DNA of 14,261 bases, from the NCBI GenBank assembly GCA_016194725.1, contig JACQAW010000210.1:1-14261 (forward strand). Reading direction: 5' to 3'. The notes beneath the pieces are model-generated. The model had not been told where the DNA came from. It saw only the letters and a list, made by a program, of their open reading frames with translations, and searched no databases. Numbering within the stretch: position 1 is the first letter of the stretch; each line of letters starts with the position of its first letter. Source of the stretch: Deltaproteobacteria bacterium. Its GTDB lineage: Bacteria > Bdellovibrionota > UBA1018 > UBA923. Shown piece after piece: positions 7,172 through 12,574 of this stretch. Both the position numbers and the translations under genes were made by a program.

Positions 7172-7754
7172 AGATGAAATTGTGTTTCTGCGCGGATTTG
7201 TTCTGGCGCAACAATAATACGGCTTCGCATTCTTTTTCGGTGGGTTCGCGCCCAAGATAGGACTGGCTTTCGAGCGTCACCTTGCTGTCTTCGCCCTGGT
7301 TAACGCCGGGAATCAGCGGCGCCAGGTAAAGTTTCACCTTGAACGAATAGGTCACTCCCTGCTCCCAGGCCGTCGACCGCGCGTCGGCGGAGGGCGCCAG
7401 GTGCACTCGTGAGGAAGGGCCAATGGAAGAGCCGGTGACATCGCCGTCGCCTCCGCCGGTACCGACCGCGATGCTGCCAAATCGGCCACCGCCGTTGTTG
7501 CCGTTCAATGTGGCCTCGAGCACGCTGGTGGCCGCGGCTTTCTGATCGCCCAGGCTGGCGTAGCCCGCCTGAAATGCCCGGGCGGCCATGAAGGTGGCGT
7601 ATTGAATGTAGTTGGCCACCGCAAAGCTGAGCGCGCATTGCACGAACATGAAGAAGATGGTGAAAAACGCCATCATGGTCAGAATCAGCTCGATGGTGCC
7701 CTGGCCACTCTGGCCGCTTGCCGTGTTTTCGCGTCTCAACTTTGTCAGCAGCAT
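7155..7754 (-). CDS. TadE-like pseudopilin (first TadE-family protein)
   Basis: This 199-residue protein has a short basic leader with the prepilin junction G^QGTIELILTMMAFFTIFF (residues about 18-37), so it should be cut by TadV and anchored in the inner membrane before joining the pilus base. The helix extends through the tyrosine/alanine-rich ANYIQYATFMAARAFQAGYA segment typical of TadE proteins. A glycine-rich patch (about 84-105) precedes a beta-rich region, and the end contains two cysteines (KECEAV and the final C), which could pair with each other or with the cysteine of the next protein. The ATG at 7754 overlaps the preceding stop in TGATG, implying coupled translation. Confidence 0.82.
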   Translation of the reverse strand: MLLTKLRRENTASGQSGQGTIELILTMMAFFTIFFMFVQCALSFAVANYIQYATFMAARAFQAGYASLGDQKAAATSVLEATLNGNNGGGRFGSIAVGTGGGDGDVTGSSIGPSSRVHLAPSADARSTAWEQGVTYSFKVKLYLAPLIPGVNQGEDSKVTLESQSYLGREPTEKECEAVLLLRQNKSAQKHNFIYDNGC

Positions 7755-8047
7755 CAGTTGCGCCCCCGGGCGAACATTCGATTCGTGTCTTTAAATCGCG
7801 GATGCCTTTCGGGGGTGCCGCTGCAGGCCGGCGGATCGCCATCGAAACCGCAGCCGCTGGGAATACCGTATTTATAAGTGCGCGCAAACCCATCCTTGAA
7901 AGGGCCCTCGATCCTTTTAAGATATTTTGGCAGCTGGCCGGTAACCAGCTTGCCCAGACCCACGATGACCACGAGCAAAATCACGTACTCCGTCAGCGAC
8001 TGCCCGCGCTGGCCGTTGCGCTTTCCATAGAGCCGGCGCGCATTCAT
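7754..8047 (-). CDS. Flp/TadE-type pilin-like protein with Cys-containing C-terminal loop
   Basis: This is a 97-residue small protein with a basic leader and the prepilin junction G^QSLTEYVILLVVIVGLG at residues about 15-32, so it is a probable substrate of the TadV peptidase encoded just upstream. It is longer than a Flp pilin: after the hydrophobic helix comes a basic region and a C-terminal segment with two cysteines about ten residues apart (SGCGFDGDPPACSG), probably a disulfide loop, followed by a proline/arginine-rich tail. The ATG overlaps the tadV stop in ATGA. I do not recognise a specific subfamily; minor pilin or pilus-tip/base subunit are the best guesses. Confidence 0.8.
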   Translation of the reverse strand: MNARRLYGKRNGQRGQSLTEYVILLVVIVGLGKLVTGQLPKYLKRIEGPFKDGFARTYKYGIPSGCGFDGDPPACSGTPERHPRFKDTNRMFARGRN

Positions 8048-8580
8048 CCGCGGCCTCCGGCCAGAATATAGAGCAGCCCGAAAAAAATCGCGATGCCGAA
8101 GGGTGCCTTGATGTCACGATTCAGCTTGGGCCATTGCAGCGCCAGCCCGGGGGTAAACACGCTCCGAAAAAACATCGCGAGCTGATTGACGAAAATGCCC
8201 GCGCGACGATGCTTGAAGAGCAACGCGACGGCTCCGGCTCCGGCGATCAGAATCGTCACGAGGCTCAGCAGAAAGATGCCCTGCGCGCCCAGAATGGTTC
8301 CCAGCGCCAGCAGCAGCTTGACGTCGCCCCCACCAAGAATTCCGGTGAAGAACATGGGCAGAAAGATGAGGCCGGCCACGCCCACACCTTGCAGTGCCGC
8401 GACCATCGTGGGCACGCCGTTAGCCACGGCCACCACCAGGCCCGCCAGCAGCGCCGGCAACGTGAGCCAGTTGTAAATCTTGCCCGTGCGGTAATCGGTT
8501 ACGGCAGCGATGGCGGCGACCGCTCCGGACAGCCAGCCCATCCATTGCGGCATTCCCGGGGCCAGAGGCATCAGGGCCAT
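8044..8580 (-). CDS. tadV: TadV/CpaA prepilin peptidase (A24 family)
   Basis: This 178-residue polytopic membrane protein is the aspartic peptidase that cleaves Flp-type prepilins. The two catalytic aspartates of the A24 family are visible: VTDYRTGKIYNWLTL (first Asp) and the GxGD motif as GGGDVKLLLALG (second Asp). Around them are about six hydrophobic segments. It lacks the methyltransferase N-terminal domain of PilD, as expected for the short TadV/CpaA type. I choose the ATG at 8580 because its A is the last base of the preceding pilin stop codon (TGATG), a coupling arrangement repeated in this operon; a TTG at 8592 is possible but less likely. The C-terminal region (IKAPFGIAIFFGLLY) is typical of CpaA. 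Confidence 0.92.
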   Translation of the reverse strand: MALMPLAPGMPQWMGWLSGAVAAIAAVTDYRTGKIYNWLTLPALLAGLVVAVANGVPTMVAALQGVGVAGLIFLPMFFTGILGGGDVKLLLALGTILGAQGIFLLSLVTILIAGAGAVALLFKHRRAGIFVNQLAMFFRSVFTPGLALQWPKLNRDIKAPFGIAIFFGLLYILAGGRG

Positions 8581-8879
8581 CAGTTTTCCCAATTCTGCGC
8601 GGCTTCGGTGAAGCCCCCGCTCACCAGCTCGGTTTCAAGCGTGACGTTGAAGGTCAGAATGCCCTGCTGAATGATTGGCGTGAAAGCCGACATGAAGCCC
8701 ACGCCAATCAGCGCGGCAACTCCGATGAGCAGCACGTACTCCACCGTGGCCTGACCGCCTTGACGTTTATTTGAGATATGATTGAACGAGCGCGGAACGA
8801 ACGGGCAAAGAGTCACACCCGGCTCCTGCGTGGTGAAACGAGAAAAATTTTTGATAACTTTTAAGATCACTTTGTTCAT
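8580..8879 (-). CDS. Flp-like prepilin with unusually long leader
   Basis: The product has a Flp-type core, GG^QATVEYVLLIGVAALIGVG, where TadV would cut before the glutamine, then a hydrophobic helix and an amphipathic C-terminus (about 58 mature residues). The leader before the cleavage site is about 42 residues from the ATG at 8879, much longer than the 15-25 usual for Flp. The start is uncertain: the ATG has AAGG directly adjacent, too close for a normal ribosome binding site, while a GTG three codons later (8870) has AAGGA at a good distance. It starts about 40 bases after the flp stop and ends overlapping tadV. It is either a second pilin or a minor pilin. Confidence 0.8.
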   Translation of the reverse strand: MNKVILKVIKNFSRFTTQEPGVTLCPFVPRSFNHISNKRQGGQATVEYVLLIGVAALIGVGFMSAFTPIIQQGILTFNVTLETELVSGGFTEAAQNWEN

Positions 8880-8919
8880 CCTTGAGCAAAGAATACCGGG
8901 CCTGGTTCTGGACCAGTCC

Positions 8920-9120
8920 TTACTGCGCGTCGACGGCTGCTTCAGCTTTCTGGAAGGCCTTGTCAATCAAGGCACCCAGACCGGAGTTCAGTTTGCCACC
9001 GACCGCTTTAACGGCCATGACCACGAACACCAGCAAGAGCACGTACTCGGTAGTCGACTGCCCCGACTCGTCCCGAAAAAACGCCAACGTCATTTTTTTG
9101 ATCGTCTTCGTCGCTTTCAC
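8920..9120 (-). CDS. flp: Flp-type major pilin (class III prepilin), first gene of the Tad operon
   Basis: The 66-residue product has a basic leader (MKATKTIKKMTLAFFRDESG) and the class III prepilin junction G^QSTTEYVLLLVFVVMAVKA, followed by an amphipathic C-terminal half (LNSGLGALIDKAFQKAEAAV). Size, motif and position right behind the operon promoter fit the major Flp pilin. The start is the GTG at 9120: AGGAG stands seven bases before it, whereas the longer frame from 9138 would place that ribosome binding site inside the gene. Mature pilin would be about 46 residues. Confidence 0.88.
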   Translation of the reverse strand: MKATKTIKKMTLAFFRDESGQSTTEYVLLLVFVVMAVKAVGGKLNSGLGALIDKAFQKAEAAVDAQ

Positions 9121-9127
9121 GTCATAA

Positions 9128-9132
9128 CTCCT
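9128..9132 (-). promoter_or_regulatory. Ribosome binding site of flp
   Basis: AGGAG lies seven bases before the GTG at 9120 on the minus strand. It decides between this start and the longer frame beginning at 9138. Confidence 0.65.
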
Positions 9133-9179
9133 CGTCACCTTGGATTAAGATGACTCTCTATCGGTCTACTGATCCTAAA

Positions 9180-9209
9180 ATTATACGTTTTCCGCGCGCC
9201 GCGTGTCAA
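9180..9209 (-). promoter_or_regulatory. Consensus sigma-70-type promoter of the Tad operon
   Basis: On the minus strand TTGACA (9209-9204) and TATAAT (9185-9180) are both perfect consensus hexamers, separated by 18 bases containing a GC-rich CGCGGCGCGCGG tract. Transcription would start near 9173, giving a leader of about 50 bases before flp. No comparable promoter was seen between flp and the left edge, so it probably drives the whole pilin-to-Rhs operon. The 18-base, GC-rich spacer could make the promoter dependent on supercoiling or an activator; that is inference. Confidence 0.75.
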
Positions 9210-9248
9210 TTTAGCTGCAAGCCGCTGAATTCACACATCGATTCGAGA

Positions 9249-9295
9249 AGCAAAAACAGCTTAGCCAAACACGGTGATAAACCAATGTTTTTGCT
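9249..9295. repeat. Inverted repeat AGCAAAAACA / TGTTTTTGCT upstream of the Tad promoter
   Basis: Ten-base perfect arms at 9249-9258 and 9286-9295 are separated by 27 bases. The right arm could alternatively pair with CAAAAAC at 9312-9318. The repeat lies between the HTTM stop (9328) and the Tad promoter. It might be a weak 3' structure of the HTTM transcript or a protein-binding site. It has no GC-rich stem followed by a T-run, so I do not call it a terminator. Confidence 0.35.
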
Positions 9296-9327
9296 CCTGA
9301 TTGCACGGGCCCAAAAACCAGCAGCAG

Positions 9328-10239
9328 CTAACGCGCCAGAATGGCTCGGCAAAATTTTCCGCGCATTTTAGCCAAACGCGCCACAATGGCCGCCCAGTCG
9401 CCTTCGGTTAAAAATGCGAGGTAGAACATGGCCGTGACGCCGATAAACCCATCCACCTTCATGGTAGCGGCAATACCCAGATGAAGCGCGACACCGCTGA
9501 CGAGCACGAAAACCCTGAGCCGCGGAACCCAGACCAGAAGTGGAAAGAGCGCGAGCTCGAACAAAAGCGTGCCGTAGGTAAAGGCACGCACCAGATTGGG
9601 AAAACCCGCCAGCCACGCGAAGTCGAACCGCCCAAAGAGCTCGTCGCCGAGCACGAAATAAAGCGCGCTGCCGGCGCGCCATTCCGGAAAGGCGATTTTG
9701 TACACGCCAGAGTAAAAGTAAATGGCCATGAGCTGAAGCTGCAGAAGCTTCAGCGGCCAAATCTCCACCCGCCGGGCCCCGCGACTGAAACACCCGGCCA
9801 GCGCGCCCAGCATGACGATGAAGGTCTGAATGCGCACCATATAATCAGCCGCATCGAGCCCCACCGCAAGCGGATTGAGCCAGGAGGCGGTCAGCACCCA
9901 GATGCCCATCGCCGCCAGCCGCGTGCCGTAGCCCAGAGCGAAACACGCAATCAGGCCCAACGTGAGCGCGTAGTAGGGCCACACGGCCACGCCCGTATTT
10001 GACCAATGCCACGCAAAGAGACTGAACTGCAAAGGCAGATGCCTGGGATAGGCCAGCCCCGACTCCACAATGCCCATAGGGCCGTAGAAAAAAAACAGGG
10101 TCCAGCGGCGATAGAGAAAATAATAAAAAAGAAAGGCCGCGAACGTCACGCGAAAGCCCGCCATGGCCTGCGCCGAGGTGGTCGAGAAAAAAAACCTATC
10201 CCAGTCGTCCCACAGGCGACGCGCGGCTTGCCTTACCAT
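9328..10239 (-). CDS. HTTM-domain (vitamin K-dependent carboxylase-like) membrane protein
   Basis: This is a 303-residue polytopic membrane protein with about seven or eight hydrophobic helices. It matches the HTTM family pattern: an N-terminal amphipathic start, paired aromatic-rich helices (FYYFLYRRWTLFFFYGP), a central LLQLQLMAIYFYSGVYKI stretch followed by EWRAGSALYFVLGDELFG, and a late histidine in VSGVALHLGIAAT. HTTM is the membrane part shared with vitamin K-dependent gamma-carboxylase; no C-terminal lumenal domain of the eukaryotic enzyme is present, so carboxylase activity cannot be claimed. The ATG lies inside the end of the upstream gene (ATGGTAA, seven-base overlap), indicating tight coupling with that partner. 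It precedes the Tad promoter region by about 120 bases and is probably unrelated to the pilus. Confidence 0.82.
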   Translation of the reverse strand: MVRQAARRLWDDWDRFFFSTTSAQAMAGFRVTFAAFLFYYFLYRRWTLFFFYGPMGIVESGLAYPRHLPLQFSLFAWHWSNTGVAVWPYYALTLGLIACFALGYGTRLAAMGIWVLTASWLNPLAVGLDAADYMVRIQTFIVMLGALAGCFSRGARRVEIWPLKLLQLQLMAIYFYSGVYKIAFPEWRAGSALYFVLGDELFGRFDFAWLAGFPNLVRAFTYGTLLFELALFPLLVWVPRLRVFVLVSGVALHLGIAATMKVDGFIGVTAMFYLAFLTEGDWAAIVARLAKMRGKFCRAILAR

Positions 10240-10697
10240 TTTCGGCTGAACTCCTTACTGGCGACGTAATCTGTCGACATTGCTCCTGGCTTTGCCCCAA
10301 GTTCAGCTATGGGCTTGTGCAGCAGCTGCAAGCGAAAATAATCGGGACGGGACTGCGCCGGATAGGTCGCGCGCAAGGCCCCGAAAAAAGCCTGGGCGGT
10401 GGCCTCTGAAGCAAACGCATCCGTGACGACGTCGAGTACGTTGCCTGGCCATTGCCGTGACGGCCCGAAGGGCTGGGTCGCGGCCTCATTACCCCTGCGG
10501 GCAAAGAGCTCGATGCGAGTGCCCTGCGCGCCGGTTTTTGAAAACATGGTCCAGCCTTGCAGCTGGCCGCTCAGGCCGATGTACCAGTCATAGAGCGCGC
10601 GCAGGGAGCGGCTGGCGGGAACGTTTTGCGCGCTGATGGCGAGGAGATGGGCGCTTATGGCTATGCTGATCAGAATTTTTCGCCACGGAAGGATCAT
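10233..10697 (-). CDS. Small membrane-anchored protein coupled to the HTTM protein
   Basis: The product (154 residues from the ATG at 10697) begins with a hydrophobic signal anchor (MILPWRKILISIAISAHLLA) and continues as a soluble, probably periplasmic domain with LSGQLQGWTMFSKTG. A tryptophan-phenylalanine motif of this kind appears in small proteins often found beside HTTM genes (DUF5819-like, from memory and uncertain). Its end overlaps the HTTM start by seven bases, so the pair is probably a functional unit. The start is ambiguous: neither the ATG nor the GTG at 10736 has a good ribosome binding site. The ATG places the hydrophobic segment at the N-terminus, so I prefer it. The inverted repeat of the HNH cassette begins only about 40-50 bases upstream, so the original promoter may have been displaced or supplied by the cassette. 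Confidence 0.7.
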   Translation of the reverse strand: MILPWRKILISIAISAHLLAISAQNVPASRSLRALYDWYIGLSGQLQGWTMFSKTGAQGTRIELFARRGNEAATQPFGPSRQWPGNVLDVVTDAFASEATAQAFFGALRATYPAQSRPDYFRLQLLHKPIAELGAKPGAMSTDYVASKEFSRKW

Positions 10698-10746
10698 GGA
10701 GGTGATTGTCGCATAGGGCTGCAGTTCTGTCGTCACGCCAGTTTGG

Positions 10747-10880
10747 CGGTTGCGATTGCGGTTTCCGTTAGAGTTTCAGTTACGGAAACTGTACTGAAAC
10801 GGTAACGGTAGGGCTCTGCTGAAAACCCTTCGATTTGAACCTGAGCGCCCAATTATGCCCGTGTTGAGCGGGGACGGCCT
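10747..10880 (+). repeat. Left inverted repeat of the HNH cassette
   Basis: Two blocks match the reverse complement of the right repeat without gaps: 10747-10788 against 12529-12488 (35 of 42 identical, containing CGGTTGCG and GCGGTTTC) and 10829-10880 against 12470-12419 (46 of 52 identical, containing CCTGAGCGCCCAATT). The spacer between blocks is 40 bases here and 17 in the right copy. Inside, GTTTCCGT pairs with ACGGAAAC and GTTTCAGT pairs with ACTGAAAC, so alternative small hairpins are possible. Confidence 0.85.
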
Positions 10881-10932
10881 ATGGCGTGGAGTGGTTGCCA
10901 TTTTCTGGCATGAGCTGGCTTCTGATTCATTT

Positions 10933-11913
10933 TCAATGACGAGTGCGCCCATAGCGAGCCATCTTCTCTTTTCCAAACACGCGCTCAGCTGCCAGCCGGT
11001 TGTGGCCGGGGCAAAGCAACCGCAGATTCTCCAGCGTGGACGGCCCGCCGCAAGCCACTGGAATGAGATGATCGAGCTGCAGCCCAAAGCGGCTGCTGCA
11101 GCGGCGTTTGGTCAAGGAGTTGGTAAACGTGCATTGCCCGCCATCGCGCTCCCAGACTGCGCGCTCGACTGCGACTGCGGTGTAGCGGGAAAAGGATTTC
11201 AGCTCGAAGTGAAGTTTTGCTTGAGAACCGTTTTCTTTTGCTGAACCAGGCTTAGCTGGAACAGCTGCCTTCTCAGCCGATCTGAGGTTCTTTGGAGAAC
11301 CTGTAATCGCTCCTGGCTTACTTCGCGCCCTGCCCGCCTTGGGTTTCTTAGCCAGAGGATCAATGGCCCGAAGCGCGATCCTGGCTATTTGCTTGATCAG
11401 CCCAGCTTGATCGCCCTGGCTAATTGCAGTCAAATCCGAAAGCCGCTTGAGCAGCTCCATGGTTTCCTCATCAGCCAGGAATCGAATCACGGTGCCCTTT
11501 TTCTCAGGATTAAAGATCGCGTCGCATTGGCTTTTGCTTTTACCCTGAACCTTTTCCAGCAGCTCTTCTTTGCCTTCCATCGTTAGAGGCGCATTTTTAT
11601 CATTTTTCAAAAAGTTCTGAAGACTGGCAGCCGTAGTCAAAGAGAGCGCCCCCTCGGCAATAGCTTTTTCAGCATTAGGAAGTTCGTCACAAAGCCACAG
11701 GGCAGAAACGCGCCGGTGTGCCGCGCCCCTGCTGTATTTCAACTCTTCGACGCAAAACACATGGAGCGAGGAAAACCCAAGCTTAAGATGAAGCGAGCGC
11801 GCCTGGATCTCACGAAGCCGGTCGATGACAGCAAGTGTGGCCTGCCGCTCAGCTCCAACTGCCCGCACGGTATCGGCGACAAGTTCCGCATCAGAAAAAT
11901 ATTCAAAGCCCAT
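10933..11913 (-). CDS. HNH endonuclease (DUF222-like N-terminal helical domain, C-terminal HNH domain)
   Basis: This 326-residue protein has an N-terminal helical domain (about 1-180) with AVIDRLREIQARSLHLKLGF, HVFCVEELKYSRGAAHRRVS and SLTTAASLQNF. A basic, low-complexity linker (about 188-235) rich in Lys/Ala/Pro leads to a C-terminal HNH domain (about 242-320). That domain reads SRYTAVAVERAVWERDGGQC, then LQLDHLIPVACGG with the catalytic Asp-His (281-282), STLENLRLLCPGHN with Asn296 and His304, and Cys261, Cys272 and Cys301 as possible zinc ligands. The motif is intact, so nuclease activity is likely. The start at 11913 is certain: a perfect AGGAGG lies eight bases upstream. Proteins of this layout occur in multiple copies in Bdellovibrio-like and related genomes, as I recall. 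It is the only gene between two long inverted repeats, suggesting a selfish or mobile cassette. Confidence 0.88.
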   Translation of the reverse strand: MGFEYFSDAELVADTVRAVGAERQATLAVIDRLREIQARSLHLKLGFSSLHVFCVEELKYSRGAAHRRVSALWLCDELPNAEKAIAEGALSLTTAASLQNFLKNDKNAPLTMEGKEELLEKVQGKSKSQCDAIFNPEKKGTVIRFLADEETMELLKRLSDLTAISQGDQAGLIKQIARIALRAIDPLAKKPKAGRARSKPGAITGSPKNLRSAEKAAVPAKPGSAKENGSQAKLHFELKSFSRYTAVAVERAVWERDGGQCTFTNSLTKRRCSSRFGLQLDHLIPVACGGPSTLENLRLLCPGHNRLAAERVFGKEKMARYGRTRH

Positions 11914-11921
11914 TTTCAGTT

Positions 11922-11927
11922 CCTCCT
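11922..11927 (-). promoter_or_regulatory. Ribosome binding site of the HNH gene
   Basis: A perfect AGGAGG on the minus strand stands eight bases before the ATG at 11913. It is the strongest Shine-Dalgarno sequence noticed in the window, so the gene is built to be translated independently of neighbours. Confidence 0.75.
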
Positions 11928-12092
11928 AATAAGCCCGAGGAATAAATAACACGGGATTTGAGGGCCCCGTTTAAGGCCCCCGGAAGCCCCTGGAGCGCAA
12001 AAAGAAAATCCACCAGCCGCTGCGTGCGGCACAGCGAGACAAACGACGAATACAATCCAAATTTGCGCAAAAAACAGCCATTGTAGGCTCTA

Positions 12093-12131
12093 AATATAAC
12101 CCAGCACAGACAGACGTCAGAATCTTGTCAA
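12093..12131 (-). promoter_or_regulatory. Possible promoter of the HNH gene
   Basis: On the minus strand CTGACG (12120-12115) and TATATT (12098-12093) are separated by 16 bases, a moderate sigma-70-type match. A perfect TTGACA also occurs at 12131-12126, but a -10 at the right distance from it is poor (TGTGCT). Start of transcription near 12087 would leave a leader of about 175 bases before the HNH gene. Confidence 0.4.
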
Positions 12132-12418
12132 TACTCGTTTTTAAAAAAACACCAAAACCCAAACCAAATCCCCAGCAACCACTCCACCCCGTCAAAAGAA
12201 AGGAAAGCAGCCTGTGCCTACACTCCGCCGCGAAGAAGCCTCTCACGCCCGGCCAAAAGCGAAGCCGAACGCCGCAAAAACCAAAGGCACCCGAATCAAG
12301 GTTCCACCCGACACCCAAACAGACTCCGAGCAACCAAACCCACGAACCACCAGGCCCGATCGAAGCTACCAAACCAGCGCACCACGCCCGGCCAGGCAGA
12401 AAGCAATCCTCCCCTTAC
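12132..12418. other. T-depleted, noncoding segment inside the HNH cassette
   Basis: The plus strand is dominated by A and C: in 12241-12420 I count only 12 T in 180 bases, so the minus strand, the HNH coding strand, is correspondingly A-poor and G/T/C-rich. Long open frames exist on both strands here, but lack of T removes plus-strand stops and lack of A removes minus-strand stops. The translations are low-complexity (Pro/Lys/Gln-rich or Gly/Trp-rich), with no ribosome binding site, so I do not call a gene. The minus strand has repeated G-runs between about 12150 and 12190. A structured RNA or recombination-related sequence is possible. Confidence 0.5.
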
Positions 12419-12529
12419 AGGCCGCCCCCGCTCACCAAGGGCACAATTGGGCGCTCAGGATCAAATCGAGGGCACTACAACCTAGTTTTTCCATAACCGA
12501 AACCCGAAATGAAACCGCAACCGCAACCG
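12419..12529 (-). repeat. Right inverted repeat of the HNH cassette
   Basis: This is the reverse-complement partner of 10747-10880 in two ungapped blocks (12419-12470 and 12488-12529). Its outer part is a run of degenerate six-base units (AACCGC, AACCGA, GAAACC) on the plus strand, continuing to about 12540. It ends about 45 bases from the stop codon of the PP2C gene at 12575; the sequence between them, 12545-12574, holds no hairpin with a T-run. Confidence 0.85.
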
Positions 12530-12574
12530 AAGCAAACCCGGCGTAAAATCGCCAAGCTCCAGCAAAATACCAAC

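Larger units (their letters stand above)
10747..12529. mobile_element. Putative HNH-endonuclease cassette bounded by long imperfect inverted repeats
   Basis: The segment has one gene (HNH endonuclease, minus strand) and long noncoding flanks, framed by two inverted sequences described in their own entries. The outer ends might reach ACGCC at 10735-10739 and GGCGT at 12540-12544. No transposase, integrase or recombinase is encoded inside. No convincing target duplication is visible; CGCCA occurs at 10736-10740 and 12550-12554 but is short enough to be chance. The cassette ends 30-45 bases from the stop of the PP2C gene and about 50 bases from the start of the HTTM-partner gene, so it fills an intergenic space precisely. 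That it is mobile is inference from its structure; the endonuclease could drive a homing-like process or the unit may be mobilised in trans. Confidence 0.6.

Noticed and set aside
9328..10239. Calling the HTTM protein a functional vitamin K-dependent gamma-carboxylase
   Set aside because: Only the membrane domain is present; the extra C-terminal domain of the eukaryotic enzyme and any substrate with a Gla-like region are missing.
11958..11980. GC-rich hairpin GGGCC/GGCCC as a terminator or riboswitch before the HNH gene
   Set aside because: The stem is only five bases, has no T-run, and the leader shows no riboswitch core I recognise.
11971..12372. Minus-strand open frame of 133 residues, Gly/Trp/Phe-rich
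   Set aside because: It is the mirror effect of the same skew (few A on the minus strand) and lies in the leader of the HNH gene with no start signal.
10933..12418. IscB/TnpB-type RNA-guided nuclease with guide RNA in the leader
   Set aside because: The HNH protein lacks RuvC motifs and the IscB layout; its N-terminal helical domain belongs to another HNH family. A leader RNA is still possible but not of this type on present evidence.
12125..12546. Two overlapping plus-strand open frames (123 and 110 residues), Pro/Lys/Gln-rich
   Set aside because: The region has almost no T on the plus strand, so stop codons are rare by composition; the translations are low-complexity, with no ribosome binding site or recognisable domain.
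10736..12554. Target site duplication CGCCA at both sides of the cassette
   Set aside because: Five bases in GC-rich DNA can match by chance, and the placement does not agree cleanly with the repeat ends.
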